From Mesaphorura yosii (Eukaryota > Arthropoda > Collembola > Poduromorpha > Tullbergiidae): 64,000 bases of DNA. A program made the translations under genes and the position numbers. The notes beneath the pieces were generated by a model that did no database searches, had not been told where the DNA came from, and saw only the letters and a program-made list of their open reading frames with translations. This document shows positions 1 to 13,442 of this stretch, one piece after another; within the stretch, counting starts at the first letter, position 1; each line of letters starts with the position of its first letter. The stretch covers positions 62,001-126,000 of the forward strand of contig WIXG01000111.1 of NCBI GenBank assembly GCA_009869945.1, written 5' to 3'.

Positions 1-244
1 AGTAAACAAGGTAATGAAAATCTGAATCTGTCCAACTCGAATTTATCATTGAAGATTTCAACGCAATTTCCCTGGAGAATGCTTTCATCTGACGTTAACC
101 GATCGTAATTAATGTCAACCTCTTTATCGCAAGGTGATGAAGCGTTAGTGTCCACGAATCATAGTCTTTAAATACCGGGAATTGTCGCGATTGCCTTCAT
201 TTGCATTTTGTGACTTCTGGAGTGAAGTCATTTCGAGCCTAAAA

Positions 245-1013
245 ATGTGCATGTTGATTTCCGTCGAGGCGATCAGCAACGGAACAGTCATCATCGATGC
301 CGTAAGTTACAATTTATCCTCCATGAGGACGAATCCAGCCTTTGTTTTGCCGTGTGTGATTTGTAGGCACTCGTTGTTCTTGCTTCTCTTGGCCTTGTGG
401 TGTTTCTGTTTGTCAATGATATTGTTGAGGCAATTATTATACGAGATGCGTACGACGGAGTGAATAATGCCACCAAAGAGGAGAAGGACGCGTACGGTGA
501 AAAAATTCGCTATGAATACTATCCGTTTCTGTATGTTTGCTGGGGTAAGATCAATTGGCTGCTGAGATTTTGCTGCACACAAATTTTTCCAGTTATTATT
601 GCAATCCAATCTCTGTTATCCAACAGTTCTTGGAATCATCGTGCTCGCCCTCATCACAATTTACCTTCGTCGATCTCTGAAGGCGGTAATACTAATAAAA
701 AGCCTTGCCCATGCTCAAAGACTCCGTCCGCGGAAAGCTGAATCTGAAAACTAATTGTTTTCAGAACAAATTCTGGGGACTTCGTATCTGGGCGCTGATG
801 CACACCATCATCTTCTTGGTTTCACTTCCACTCTCGATTTACCTGATCGAAACCAGCGGCACTTTTACATCGGAGCACGTCCTGCTTCTGGTCCTGCACA
901 TGTATCGCTTTGCAAGCGTCGTGATTGTCTCCTTCTACAGCATCGTCCTCCGATTCACTCTTGAGAATCCGGAGCCCGATCCCTTCATGTGTGTGGAGTA
1001 CAATTACTACTGA
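245..1013 (+). CDS. four-pass membrane protein, unknown function
   Basis: Four exons join in frame: 245-301, 367-544, 627-685 and 765-1013, giving 180 residues. Introns are short (65-82 nt) with GT-AG borders such as gcc|gtaagt. Hydrophobic segments lie near residues 13-38, 79-93, 107-126 and 136-159, a four-pass topology with a hydrophilic loop rich in Lys, Glu and Tyr between the first two (residues about 50-75). The tail is short and ends in two tyrosines. The start is uncertain: the open frame continues upstream to 182, so the ATG at 245 may be internal and an earlier exon may lie outside the window. No family motif was recognised. It resembles, only in general shape, the small four-pass proteins that are common in arthropod genomes. 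The splicing model is well supported; the function is not. Confidence 0.72.
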
Positions 1014-1356
1014 AAAATGGAAGCGTGAAATGAGCATGGACAGCTTCAGTGGAACAACTGAATTGTAATCTTAAGAGTTGGCGGGAGGCCAGCTAAAATG
1101 TGGTCGAAATGCCAAGTTAAAGTTAAATGATTATGATGTCAATTTTAATTGAATCTTTCCACTTGCGTCTGTAAACTGTACATGAACTGTAAATCTGTAA
1201 TGTAAAAATAGAATGGTAACAATTTATTGGTCAATATCATTAATATCACATGGATAATTATTCACATGTATAATTTTCATTTTACGAGTCTTACATACTT
1301 AAAAGCGAAATATAAAAGTTTAGGTGTGTAGTTGGTGAGATCCATGAAAACATGAA

Positions 1357-1362
1357 TTTATT
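1357..1362 (-). terminator. poly(A) signal of the DAN-domain gene
   Basis: AATAAA on the minus strand, about 20 nt past the stop codon at 1383-1385. It would give a very short 3' UTR. Confidence 0.4.
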
Positions 1363-1382
1363 CATGCGTTATTGGTGTACTT

Positions 1383-2602
1383 TTACGCATACTCGTTGCC
1401 GTCGTCGTCATTCTGCTCGATTTGCATGCATGAACACCTTTTAATTTTCTCCACTCTCACTTTCTGCACTTCAGATCCGTCCTCGCCACACTTCAGCCTG
1501 ACCGTCCGCCACACTGACCTGGACGGCTTGCAAGCGGGGAATGACGCGAAGAGTCCCGGTACCCAGACTGAGACACACTGGCCGACGCACACGCGATTCA
1601 CAATTGTCAGGGGTTCACAACCCTCACGTTTAATAATCTGGCTGTATCTTTGAGTTTTGCAACAATTTTTCTTATTGCTTGTAGGGTTCTTGGACGAAGC
1701 TCGCTGGAGATGTTGCACGAAGTCGCTGTCGTCGCCAGGTTCCCGCCGAAGATGGTAATCGGAGGACGTGTAGACCATCTTTGGTGGTAAGACGAGCTCG
1801 GTTTCGTCATCATCTTCGTCCCGATTAATTTGAACTATTCTATCACTAATTGAATTCTTTTTAATAGGAATTCTGTGACGCCGAGTCTTCTTGTTGATCA
1901 AATCCCAACTGAGTCGCGAAATTTTTCGCTTGCGCTCAATCTCCTTCAGCTTGGCATCGTCGAGAGCGGAGTTCGTGAGCGAAGACTCCGTACCGGTTCC
2001 AATGGGAAAAATTTCATACTCGGTGGAAGTTGAACTCGGTGTGTAGTCGTAGTCACTCGTACTTGACTCAATTGACCACACATCTTCGTTTGTATTTTCT
2101 GTTTTTGTACTTTCTCGGAAATCTGAGACTTCGTTAAACGAAGACTTCGACGATGAATTCATTATAATCACTACGGCGGATATCAGAACAGTTAAAATCA
2201 ACAAAACTATAAGTCCAACTACAAGTAAGAACCATAACCGTCTTCGTCGAGTGAAATCGTCACTGTAATTATTGTTACTATCACCATTTAGCTTAAAGTT
2301 TCTGGAACTGATGTACTGAAGCTGCTCTGAGTGTGAATCGCAGTCGTCGTCGTAATCTCCGTGCTCGCTGCTGTCACGTATGATGTACTTCGATGAGTGC
2401 TTCGTTGTTCGGAGACACCGAGTCCAGTTGCATGCTGAAGACCACCGGGAATTATTAACGTGCCACACGTCACTGTAACTTTCATCGTTAGGGCACTCAT
2501 TGTTGCTGCTGCTTTTCTCATTCGCTTTGTAGAACGATGGTGAAGTGTCGCGGTCCATGTTGAGTTTGGCAAACTTTGTGATTTTCACCGTGTCGTCACC
2601 AC
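1383..2602 (-). CDS. DAN/gremlin-type cystine-knot protein with a type II membrane anchor
   Basis: One long exon runs from an acceptor (tttgcag) at 2603 to the stop at 1383. The first ATG is at 2558 and gives 391 residues. The frame stays open back to the acceptor, so an upstream coding exon may add residues. A basic RRRR run at about 104-107 is followed by one membrane span (about 108-133), which predicts a cytoplasmic N terminus and an extracellular C terminus. An acidic Ser/Thr-rich stalk carries a basic KKTRRHR motif (about 223-229), a possible proprotein cleavage site. Residues about 299-377 hold nine cysteines and the CVGQC motif typical of DAN-family BMP antagonists (gremlin, cerberus, NBL1), ending in CSC. 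One Cys of the usual central CxxC pair seems missing (FPAC then KPS). Bursicon is a less good match. The fold is fairly sure; the ligand is unknown. Confidence 0.72.
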
Positions 2603-3399
2603 CTGCAAAATTTACAACACAAAATTGTCAAAAAATGAACCAAACCGGCGTAGCAAAGCAAAATTCAAAGCTTTCAAATGAATATTTGCTCACTTTGATA
2701 AATTCTCGTCTTCGTCTAAAAATTATGTGCACTTGCAAGGCTTCATTTTTTAACTGAAGTCTTCTTTTCAATTAGTGTGATAAAGAACGCTTGTAATGTG
2801 TCTCAATTTTGCGCTTATCAATGCTGCTGCTTGCTGCATTTAAGCACGTTTGCTCGAGACTCACTACTTTGTTTTGTGTGCACACTCGGACCGATCTGCC
2901 TTCATACTGAGATGAAAATAGTAAACAAAAATTGGTTTTTAAAATGAGAATATGAAAGGAGTAACTCAGATACTCAGTGCAGTTCAGGGAAATGGTAATC
3001 ACGTAGTAAATAGTTAATGCCGTGCTCACTCAGTCAGTCAGTCGTAATAGTAATCACTGGCAGACTTCAGTTTTTAAGTAGTTTTTATGTAAAAGTTGGT
3101 CTGGTCGTAGTCGTAGTCGTGCTCCATGCATGGATGCGTGGCCGTGGCTGTGGCTCGGTTCTCTTCTCAGTGATCGTTTTCAGCTTCAACTTTAGCTTGG
3201 GTGGAAAGTAGAAACCAGACGACGGCAGACAGACAAGGTTCCGGTAAGACTGTGTACTTACTCCACGCACTCGTCGACGATGCCTGCCTGCTGCCTGCTG
3301 CCGACTTGTGCACACTCAGTAATGATTATTACTCTTCCAGTGCCGTGCCAGTGCCATACCAAGCCAGTTACACTACGACTACACGACTACCACCACTAC

Positions 3400-3431
3400 A
3401 ATGATGATGATTATTTGATGATGATGATGAG
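3400..3431. repeat. imperfect GAT trinucleotide repeat
   Basis: Repeated gat units, interrupted once by ttatt, lie in noncoding DNA. Confidence 0.7.
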
Positions 3432-6400
3432 CGAGTAAACCTGAAGCGTAGGTTGGAGCCGTGTCTTGTCTTTCGCTCAGACTTCGGTCTGGAGCCTGAA
3501 TTATGTTTACATTTTCCAATCGTATAAAAAGAAGTTTCTTAGAGCAACGTAGCGGAGCAAACATGTCAGCAGGCTTGGTCCGATTCCGAGCCATGCCAGT
3601 GCCAGCCAGCAAATATTGCTATTTACTATTTACTATATCAAATCGCTGCCAAACTACGAGGGGACAAGACGAGACGCAACTATTTGACTTGAGAACGACA
3701 ACCAAAACATGCACCAGCACCATCATTAAAAGAAAGTAATTTAGAGGGCTTATTTTGACAGGAAAGTCGTGTTTGATTATTGTTGCACTTAATTTGAGAT
3801 GCGTGGTGGCTGGAATATCAATTTCCACCCATGAACCTTCTTGACTAAGCTAAGTTTAAATACAGTCCATCCGTCCCAGGCTGTTGCCACATTTCCATTA
3901 ACTCTTTTTACTCCAGTAGCCTAATAGCCTCATCAGATAACGAGATTCTAAATTTAGCAAGTCTGCCCTGCCGACGCCGACCAGTCCGTCAGTCGCGTGG
4001 TTGAGCCTCCTTCAGGCTTTTGGACTTAAGAATAGAATCTGGGCAATATTTGATGCCGTGATGCCTTGAGAGACTTGAGTCATGGTGCAAAGGCCTGAGC
4101 CTGAAGGACCCTTCGTGATTTTGAAGACAATACGTCACATTATGTAATGGAGATCTTAAAACCCGTCGCCCGCGTCCGCGACCGTCTCAAGTCTTTACAT
4201 TTCAAGCACCCAATGTTTGCTTAATAGCAACAGCAGCCACCTCAAACTCATACAGGCTGCCTTTCAAGCAGTGAATCTTTACCCAAAAAGATGAGAAAAG
4301 GAAAATTATTATTAAACTGAAATAAGTCTGGCACCACAATAAAAAACCATCTCCGCCTTGCGGAAGGCGCGATTTTAATAAGGTTCTTATTGTTTCATTT
4401 GCTTGGTGAGTTCATCCCACTCACTCTGTCTGTCTATGCTAACGCTTGCGCTTCTTGCTAATGTGGATGCTGGCTGCTGTCAAAAACAAGCATCAGCATC
4501 AGCCTCAGCCAAGTTTTTGTTCCTGTTCTTACGTCTGTCTGTGTGCCAACTGTCAATAATTGTGCGAGCACTTTGTCTTCTTGAATGTCTTGGGATACAA
4601 GACAGGAGGAAAGAGATGATCAATTATCATCACAGCACCCTGCCCTCCACTGCACTGGAAACCTGCCTGACCTTTCTCTCATCAGAGTTACTGCACTTGT
4701 ACCTTGTTACTCATGATTTATACCGAAGTCCCGAGAAATCTCATTAGGCCCAAATTAGAGGAGTAAATAATAGTAATTAAGAGAAGCTTGTACATCATCC
4801 GACTCTTGACAACGGCCATAAATTACACGTGTGCGAATGGATTGATATGATGGACCAGAGCACCAGCCAGAGGCTGGTACCCTGCGCTTGGGTGCTCAGA
4901 CCCAGGCAGGCTCGCAGGTTGGAAGGGTACCTGAACTTGAACCTGTCGTAAAAATAAACAGCCACAGCTTGAGACTGACTCGCCTTACCTCTTCGACTAG
5001 GCGAGACTGGGCCGGCCGGCAGTATTGGTTGATTGATTTTCTGGTGCACGACACGACGCATTTGAAGTGAAGTACTTCACAACCAAACCACAGCAAAAGG
5101 CAAAAGTTAATTTAATAATTTGGAAGCGAGCATAAATCAGTTTTAAGGATCTCGAGACAAGGAAAAGGAAGGGAATCGCAATGGCACGGGCACAAGTAAA
5201 CCACAACGAATCTTTTACTTGTAATTACGGTGAAAAGACTCGAGACTCCAGAGAGACTAAAAGCTTCTCGAGAAAAACGCTGCGGATGGAGACGAAATAC
5301 ATCCACAGCCACTGGCCACAGTACAAAAAATGTAATAAGTGTGCCCAAAATTGTCCATGTAACAATGAGCGGTAAGAAAGGCGCATACGCGATCGGGACC
5401 GAAAGGCGACTCTGACTACTACTTCTCGATTTGATCTCACATGTAACAATAATGATAATGTTTTCTGTCTGTCAGACGACCGACCGGCTACGGCACACTG
5501 CCACGCCAGAGAAGATGAAGGCAGAAACTCCTTTCTCGTAGCACTCGGACTCGTTTTTTGCTGTAATTTGTATATTTTGTGTGCCTCTGCTCCTTTTGAG
5601 CAGCGAGATGAAAAAAGAAGACGCCAAGAAGTCCAAAAAAGTACAAATACACAAGAAGCACGGGAGACGACGCGGACGCGAAGATTGGGAAGATGAGACT
5701 TGAGACTGTGGCTGGGCACAACACAATACGAACGTGAGTCCGAACTTTGGGCTTTGGGCATCGCGTCTTCCCATCTTGATCGCATCTTCACCGGTCTGGC
5801 TCCACATTCTCCTCAAGCATCCTTTTCTCAACCAAGCTTACCAAGCATTGTTGAGTTCATGATATGAAAATTGTAATCAGAAAGCAAGTAAACAACGCGG
5901 GCGACAGTGGAGCACGAAATTGACTGACGACGGACTACTTGTCTGACTCGGCTCGGTCTGGATGCACGTTGAAAATCCAAATTTGAAAGCAATCTCCAGA
6001 TCTTGGCCATGAAATCATGTTTCCACCCGCAAGATGTAATTTTCTCATAACTGGGCCCAAACCAAAACTGCTAACTGCTAAACAGGGCTCACGAATTCGT
6101 TTTAACGCTTTTATCCGTTTCCTGACTGAACCCTTTTCGTATGGATACGATAATCATATCACCTTTATAGATCTTGGCTCGTCGGCCTCGTGATTCATTC
6201 TGACGCACGGCACGGCACAATTATAACAGTCACGTCACAACTCCGGCGCAATAGTAACGAAACGCAACTCAATGCAAGAATAGGAAATAGGAATTACGAA
6301 TTAAAGACGGACGAGGACGAGACCAGCAGCGCAGTGGCAACGTAGATAATGATAATGATTACAGGAGCGAGGAAGCGAGGTGAGCACAATTATCATCAGC

Positions 6401-9400
6401 CATCATCAGTTTGTGGCTACTTGCTTATTATACGGGAGCTTAAAACTGTCTGTGAAATTATTTTAACACTGGCACCAGGACCTACAAATGATTAGGCACA
6501 CTTTATCATCATTTCGCAGCTTTTACTGTCTGCCCAGCTTCCTCTTTCCTTCGTTTTTGCCTTGCCTTGGTCTGGAACTGGAAATTATCCCAAGTCACGT
6601 CATCACGCTCATGGCTCGGCGGTCGGCTCGACCGGCTCATCACGATAGCATTAAAATTAGAAGTCATTAATAATAATAATCCTTTTCCATGTTGCCAGTC
6701 ACAGTCCACAGTCAGGCTAGTGACTGGCCTGGCTCGGCTAGATGCGTGCTGCACAGAAGCCAGCTTCTATTAATTCTTTTGTTTTTCTTGGCTAATTACT
6801 AACTATTAGACGTGCCTCTAATTTGAGTGCAGCTCTGTGCGAACACTGAATATGAAATGAAATTATGAGTCTAATGCTCGAACTCGAACCCCGACTGGCT
6901 CCGGCTCCAACTGGCTGGCTTTCTCTCAAGACACGCTACCCAAGCGGCCAGCGAAACGTGTAACGACTTGAATTAAGAGCATGATTTATGAAAATGCAAT
7001 TCAAAGTACAAGCAGGCGAAGAAGGAAACTTTAAGTTGAACTTGGACTTACTTCTTTTCGTGTGGTGGTTATTGCAAGTTGACATTCTGACCTCCAACTC
7101 TGCCGTCGTGTTCGTTGCTCCGAAATTATTCGACATATTTTATTGTCTGTAATTACCATTTCTGCTTGCCAAGAATGTGAACGAACGTGGAAGAATTCAC
7201 ATGCAGGCAGGCACAGTCTCCGTCCGTGTTTAATTGCCTGGCTGCCTCGCACTCACAACTGAACTTATAACTGAAGTTTGCTCGAACACGAGAACTGCCA
7301 CTTCTTTTGTATTTTTGAATTTAAAATTATGAAGACCAATTAATTCGACATCGACATGTCGTGACCACGATCTTGAGTCTGGAATTATGAAGTTGACACT
7401 TGCACTTGAATCTTGAAGCCAGATGCCGTTTCATCTTCAAGACTTTTTACCTGCAAGTCTGAAGTTAGAAGTGACATTTTCTTTTTCAAAGTGCATTCGA
7501 TTCCATTCAATTCCACAAGTCTCAACCGTAAGAGCATGCAGGCTGCAGGATGCAATAATGCAACGGCAACAATGGCAGCATGGAGAATACATTATTACAT
7601 TATTGCAGCTGTACCGGCTGGCTGTACGGTTCCGTCCGGACAGTCCGAAGGTGTCATACCACAATCATCGGCCATACAAATTTCTTTACACCTGCACCTT
7701 CTTTTCCTGGCTGGACTTGGATTGGCACTTGTGTGAATACCCTTTAGTTAGGCACAAACAGTCAAACAGTCTTGAACTGGACGTGCTGCTGCTGCTGTCC
7801 AAGACCAAACCCCCCAGCAGAGCAGATCACAACCTGGAAGTGTAAAATAGTTCGTTATTCATTTCGATTGTATTACATAGTTCGCATAGCTCACATCACC
7901 AAACAAAAAGGTTCAGTTTTCAAGAACCCTTCAAGCCAAGCCAAGCTCCATGCCCTTAAATGGTTCGAAGAGGAAAGCTGATGCCTGTGCCAGGTACATC
8001 AAGACAGGTTAGGTCAGGCAGGAAAGGCAGGCGATTATTAATAATTTTTATGTGTACTGGTAATAAAGTGCCAAGTGCCAAGTACGTACACGTACAGAAA
8101 AGAAAAATACCAGAAATGTATTGAATCTCATCATCGCATCGCAAGGATCATTTTCAAATGTACTCGTTACTCAGTTCAGGCTCGGCTCACGTACGCCCTT
8201 AAGGTCATTCATTCCATAAATGCCTGCCTGACCTTAACAGGCGTCTGCATCTGCGTACGGTGTACGCTTACACATCGTTTGAGACATCTTCCATACCGAT
8301 CTTTGTAGATAATTAATGCTGGGCTGAATAATTAACGACTTTCACCTGGCACTCCATAGAATTTGGTTCCATTCAGCCTTGTCTTGTCTCCGGTCTCAGC
8401 TGGAGCCACGTCTCGACTCTCTCGACTAGTCTGAGCTTGGACCTGGAGACAAAAATCAGGCTGGCACTGACAAATCATAATCTCTTGGCGCGGCGTCCGG
8501 TGCGCCGATTAGTCCAAGTGCGTAAATATTGTTATTACTCACTACTTACCCCGCCAATCTCTGTCTCTTCTCTCTGCTGAGCCGAGCCAAGCTGGTAATC
8601 TGCTTTAACTTTCTCACGCTCGTTCGTTTAGTCGTGGCGCAGTCTCGAGTCTCGAGTAATACGATTACATAATCATACTCCACCATTTACGCTATGCTTA
8701 CTAGCTCACGTAGTCGTAGTCGTTGCATTTATGATGGCGACTGTCACAGTTAGATGATTCTAATTTGTAGTGCATTAAATCTCAATAATACACGGTACTT
8801 GAGTCGAGCCGTCCGTGTCGGCCGCCGGATCATTGGGATTACATAAAGTACATGAAAAGTGAACAGAAACATGAACGCTCTATTACTCTGCTCTTCGTCG
8901 GAGACGACCACGACTCGACTCCACGACGGAAGATAATGCATGGTTAAGAAGATCATAATAGACGACATAATAATCTTGATTCAGACTCTTGGAGACTTTG
9001 TAATAACAACACATGAGACTCACGTCTCAAGGCTCATGCGAGCAGACGGACTTTTGTTTTACGAGTGCGAGTGGCCGTATTTTAAGATTAAAGTGACTAC
9101 GACTAGGGCTTCGACTTCGACGCGACCTGTGCAAGCAGCAAGCCGAGTCGAGCAGATGAGACAAGAAGACTAGAATTTGAGTCTCCATTCCACAGATTCC
9201 TTTCGCATGATAAATGAATGACGGAGACCGACTTGAATTGAATTCTTGAGATATTATGCTCATGCCATGCCATGCTCATCGTTTAGCGAGCAGAGATTTA
9301 ATCCAGACGATGCTATGCAATGCAAGAGAATAGACACAAAAGATGAGAAGATGAGATGCGTCTATCTCGTGGTGGATGAACTCTTCACCGTACCACAATA

Positions 9401-9473
9401 AAAGGTCAAATCTTATAACTTACAGATTACATGAGTTTACATGACATGGACATACTTGCTGGCTTGGCATGGC

Positions 9474-9489
9474 CTGGCTGGCTGGCTGG
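9474..9489. repeat. CTGG tetranucleotide repeat
   Basis: Four CTGG units in tandem in noncoding DNA; looser ctgg and cttgg words flank it. Confidence 0.7.
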
Positions 9490-11355
9490 TGCGCTGCAGA
9501 CTGATATTTTTATTAAAATAATGTCTCAAGGCATGCAGGCATAGATTACATACGGCGGAGAAAAGGGCGCCTAGCTGCCTGGAGCCACTGGAACTCAGCT
9601 CGTTCTCGTGCTCTCACTGGCTTGGCTTGCCGTGTCCTGGCTTTAGATTTTACTTTTTGCGTTTCGCGTTTTTTGCCAAAAAAAAGTGGTAGCGGCTCAT
9701 TCTCGATGGCGAATTGGCTTCGTCGCCTGTCTCGAGCATTAAAGCCATTCTGCTCTTGTTCTCTGGCGAGTCCGGTCTGGTCTGGTAGCTTTTGCGAAAC
9801 GCGAACGGGAACCAATTCCAATTCCCTCTCAGGCACTGGTTATTAATATACTTGCACAAGATTTATGAACACAAGTCGCGCAGTTCAAGATCTCCGCTCA
9901 TCTCATGTCATCCTCTTGCGCTTGTGAGCAGTGCCGTGCCATGCCATGTAAGTAATGATGATGATATAATCTTTTGGTCTTGGCCCGCGCCTGTCGGCCG
10001 CCCTTTCATTTTCCATTTGATTTTAGGGTCGGCCGCCTTGTTGACGTCGCCGACGTCTTTGTGACATGAGTTTTGTGTAATCGGGTGTAATAAATAAGAT
10101 GACATCTCCTTTCCTCCAAGCGGGAAGCGGTGCTGCCAAGCAGCCACTATCAGGCAGACACTGTTACTATTATGTTGAGTACTGCTGCTGTTGCTGTTCT
10201 GTGTTCGGGTGCTAAAATATTGCTAAAATTAACCTACATACGAAATACGTGCTCTGGAACTCGACTTGAAGGGTTATTGATTACTTTGACGGTGGCAGCG
10301 GTCGGGCCGTCATCGTCAAATCATCGAGCTGGCGACAAGATTCCGAAGTGCGCACATGTTGTTCACATTGCGAAATAATGAACGTGTTTTCGCGTGGTCG
10401 CATAGTCGCTTTCGCAGAATTGCAAATGTGGAGGCTGTCGCGACGAGAGTCGCGGTCGCACTCGTGGGAAAGCTCTTACAGAGAAATTGCGGCTCTTGAA
10501 AGCAATTAACATCTGTGATTTGTGCTCAATGCAGCAAAAATAGTTTGGCGATGAGATCATCGCATCACTCTGGCGTCGGCCGTGTCGTGGCGTCGACCTG
10601 ACAAGACAAGGCAAGACGCAAGAAGACGGCCGACAGGAAATTAATTGGACATGTCAACAGAAATGACATGACTGAGGGCAAGGCGAGGGCGGAGGTCAAG
10701 CAATTGCTGGAATGCGTTTGTCGTCTGCAGGCCTTGCTTCGGCCCAGCGAGTTCGCGAGTTCAGAGTTCAGAGTTCACTGGCGATGTCGCATTTTAGTCT
10801 GTACAAACGCATACGCAATGGCAATTAATGGCAATGAACGGACTGTGCTAATTTTAGAAATGTAGACTTGCGACTGCTACGCAGACACGCGGAAGTTTTA
10901 TTGCTGTTTATGGGTCATGGTTCACAAACATTCCTAATTCGTGATTCCTGACCTTCCTCGTAACCGTAACCTTTTGACCTTCTACAAATGGTAAATAAAC
11001 ACATCATTAACAAAAACCCAATCAGAGAGGGCCAAGCCAGCTTCTACTTTTCTTTGTCCATAATAAGTAAAATGGAACTTTGAAACGGCGGCTGAAGAAA
11101 TCTCAAAAGTAGGAGATTTGCAATCTTGCGCGGTGTTTTTCGTCTGGCTCATGTACGGCCAATGGGGCACTCTTCCTGCCCATCTCAATTTGAACTTTTG
11201 AACCCGGTCAGGAGGAGAAATAGTCAATTACGAGTTTACGGGTTAGCATAAAGTGTACCAAAATGATTTTGCTGACCATGCACCTGGATAATCAAGATAT
11301 CCTCGTCCTTCTTATTCAAGGCATGCACTTTCATTTCGTTTCAAATTGTACGGAT

Positions 11356-11361
11356 TTTATT
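11356..11361 (-). terminator. poly(A) signal of the dehydrogenase gene
   Basis: AATAAA on the minus strand, about 146 nt past the stop at 11507, a normal 3' UTR length. Confidence 0.5.
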
Positions 11362-11506
11362 CAAGAATCAAAAGAAGAGTCAACAATTAACAATAACAAC
11401 GAGCTAACGATATTTTTATGATGCATGTTTCACAACCATAGCACACCTGTGTGAATAACACCGGTGTCGGAAAGTGATGGCTGCGGTGTCTGTCCGTAGC
11501 CATTAT

Positions 11507-12646
11507 TCACCACGGCAATTCTTTCCCATTCCATTGCAGAAATTTGCCATTATGAGCCTCATTGAGCGAGCTTATGACATTCACAATGCCACTGGCAGAG
11601 ACTTCCACGGTAAGCGGTGCACTCTTGCCACCCATGTCAGTTTGAACCCAGCCTGTAAAATTATGAACCCAGCCCATACTAACTTTAGTAAGACTTAACT
11701 TACAAAATACAACAAAGCATAAGATAAAGATGAAGTTATTACCTGGATGAATCATTACAGCTAAAATGTTGTCAGACTTCAAGTCAATGCTCAACGATTT
11801 CGTTCCCATATTTTGGGCAGCCTGATTAAAGTAAAGCGTGCATTATAAAATTAATCGCATTCATGATATCCTGAAGGCATAACTTACTTTGCTCATTCGA
11901 TACGGATAATACCCTCCTGTCGAATTATCATCAATTGATGCCATTTGAGTGGAAACGTTCAAGACCACAGCTCGTCCAATTCCCAATGGCTTTGATTTGT
12001 CAGCATTGCTAGCTTTCTTCAACAAGGGCAGAAAAGCCTAAAGCAACAACTCATTAGAGCAAATACACTCATTTAGGCTGTCTTTCATAAATAAAGCGAA
12101 GCGTCGTACCTTCGTAAACATAATCGGTGACACCGAGTTGATTAGAAAGTGATTTGCGAAATCTTTAGCGTCCAAACTTGATAAATCCTGCGTTGCATGA
12201 GTCAAGATCCCAGAATTGTTGATCAACAAATTAATTCCCCCTCCATCGGTCATTTCATCAACCTTCTTGACAATTTCGTCATACTTGCCGAAGTTTGTCA
12301 TCTCTGCAATTCAATTCAGTGCAATTAAAGATCTAACTCGTAAAATGATGCCACTATCACTACACAGCTTACCCAGTTGAAGTAAATGAATGTTTGGACT
12401 TTCGTTGGCCAAGTTATGAAGTTCCTATCAGAGATAGAGACCATACTATATTAGCACAACGATCAGCCGGGCGGCTAGCGATAAAGACTTCCTCAGACGA
12501 AGTCTGATTACCTTGGCTTGGTCAGCATTGCGGAATGTCACAAAGAGATGATGTGGTTTCAGCACCGTATTGATTTGCTTCACGAGCTCCAGACCGATTC
12601 CACGATTTCCACCGGTGATAAAGACATTCTTGACTGTGGCACTCAT
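11507..12646 (-). CDS. short-chain dehydrogenase/reductase, sniffer/C-factor-like
   Basis: Six exons (12512-12646, 12373-12424, 12110-12303, 11888-12037, 11743-11821, 11507-11652) close in phase to 251 residues, the normal size of a classical SDR. The dinucleotide-binding motif TGGNRGIG is at residues 11-18. The NNAG structural motif appears as NNSG at 91-94. The active-site Ser is probably S161 in NVSTQMAS, and the YRMSK motif places the catalytic Tyr at 173 and Lys at 177. The layout, including the one-residue spacing in YxxxK, fits the cytosolic carbonyl reductase family of Drosophila sniffer and bacterial C-factor-like proteins, which are NADPH-linked. The substrate cannot be read from sequence. 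Its ATG lies about 800 bp from that of DCAF7 on the opposite strand, so the two may share a promoter region. Confidence 0.88.
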
Positions 12647-13442
12647 TATGCTCCCTGGACTTGGAAACTTAACTGTGATTCGTGACTCTTAATTATTAGA
12701 ACAGCCAAAACTTGATCCAGCTCAGCTCACAAGCAATAGCAATTTAGCAATGAAATGAAACGAAGTGGATAAAAATTCGGATTGGGTTTCAGCGCTTAAT
12801 ATTTAGTACAAGGTCACTGATTAAATACCGGCTTCTGTGCACGGCTCGTTCGCCCTGAATCGGTTTAGCACATGTATGAAACAAATGAAATGCATGCCAA
12901 TACATTGGGACCGGATAATTGACATTATCCCATCGCAATGCACTCTCACTGCATCAAGGATTCTATGTTGTTTGGCTTCATCTCATCTTTGGCTCAGCCG
13001 AGACGCGACGCGACGAGTCGGAAAGGATGTAGCAATGCTATTCAATAGCGACAGTAGCCAGGCATCTTCCGCTACAGTCTTGGTAGAGTAGAGCGTTCAC
13101 TTCAAAACCCATGCAAACTTTACAAATATTTTGACTAAAGTTCGTACTTCGAGATTATGTTTACTAATTAGTGACACAGATTCGTCAAGATAAGGTTGTT
13201 GCTGTTATTGAAGGGCAAACAGGTGACAACCGGCGGATTCCTAACTACTGGATTTAGATGGTTTGAGGTTTGACGATCAACATCCTAAAGTAAGCAACAT
13301 ACAATTTAAATTAACTTCGCGTTAAATGTATTTCGGTCGCACCTAATCTCTAAATCATGTGCCTACAGGTCCTTCATCGGCTTCTATGAATCAGTGAATC
13401 TCGAAGTTTACATCAAGACGGCTGAATATTCCAACTGTGTAC
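12647..13442. promoter_or_regulatory. shared upstream region of SDR and DCAF7 genes
   Basis: About 800 bp separate the two divergent start codons, so both promoters should lie here. A likely splice acceptor (gcctacag) ending at 13369 sits shortly before the DCAF7 ATG, which suggests a 5' UTR intron. No clear TATA box was seen for either gene; an AT-rich ttaaata word occurs near 12822. Confidence 0.4.

Larger units (their letters stand above)
2603..11355. other. intergenic stretch, no supported gene
   Basis: About 8.7 kb between the DAN gene and the dehydrogenase. It holds many short overlapping open frames. The longest is 188 codons on the minus strand at 5225-5791, with no recognisable domain and rival frames on the same bases. 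Short simple repeats occur: GAT triplets at about 3400-3431 and CTGG units at about 9474-9489. Untranslated first exons or enhancers of the neighbouring genes could lie here, but I cannot point to one. Confidence 0.6.

Noticed and set aside
5225-5791. 188-codon minus-strand open frame
   Set aside because: No domain, composition like the surrounding noncoding DNA, and other frames of 78-119 codons overlap the same bases.
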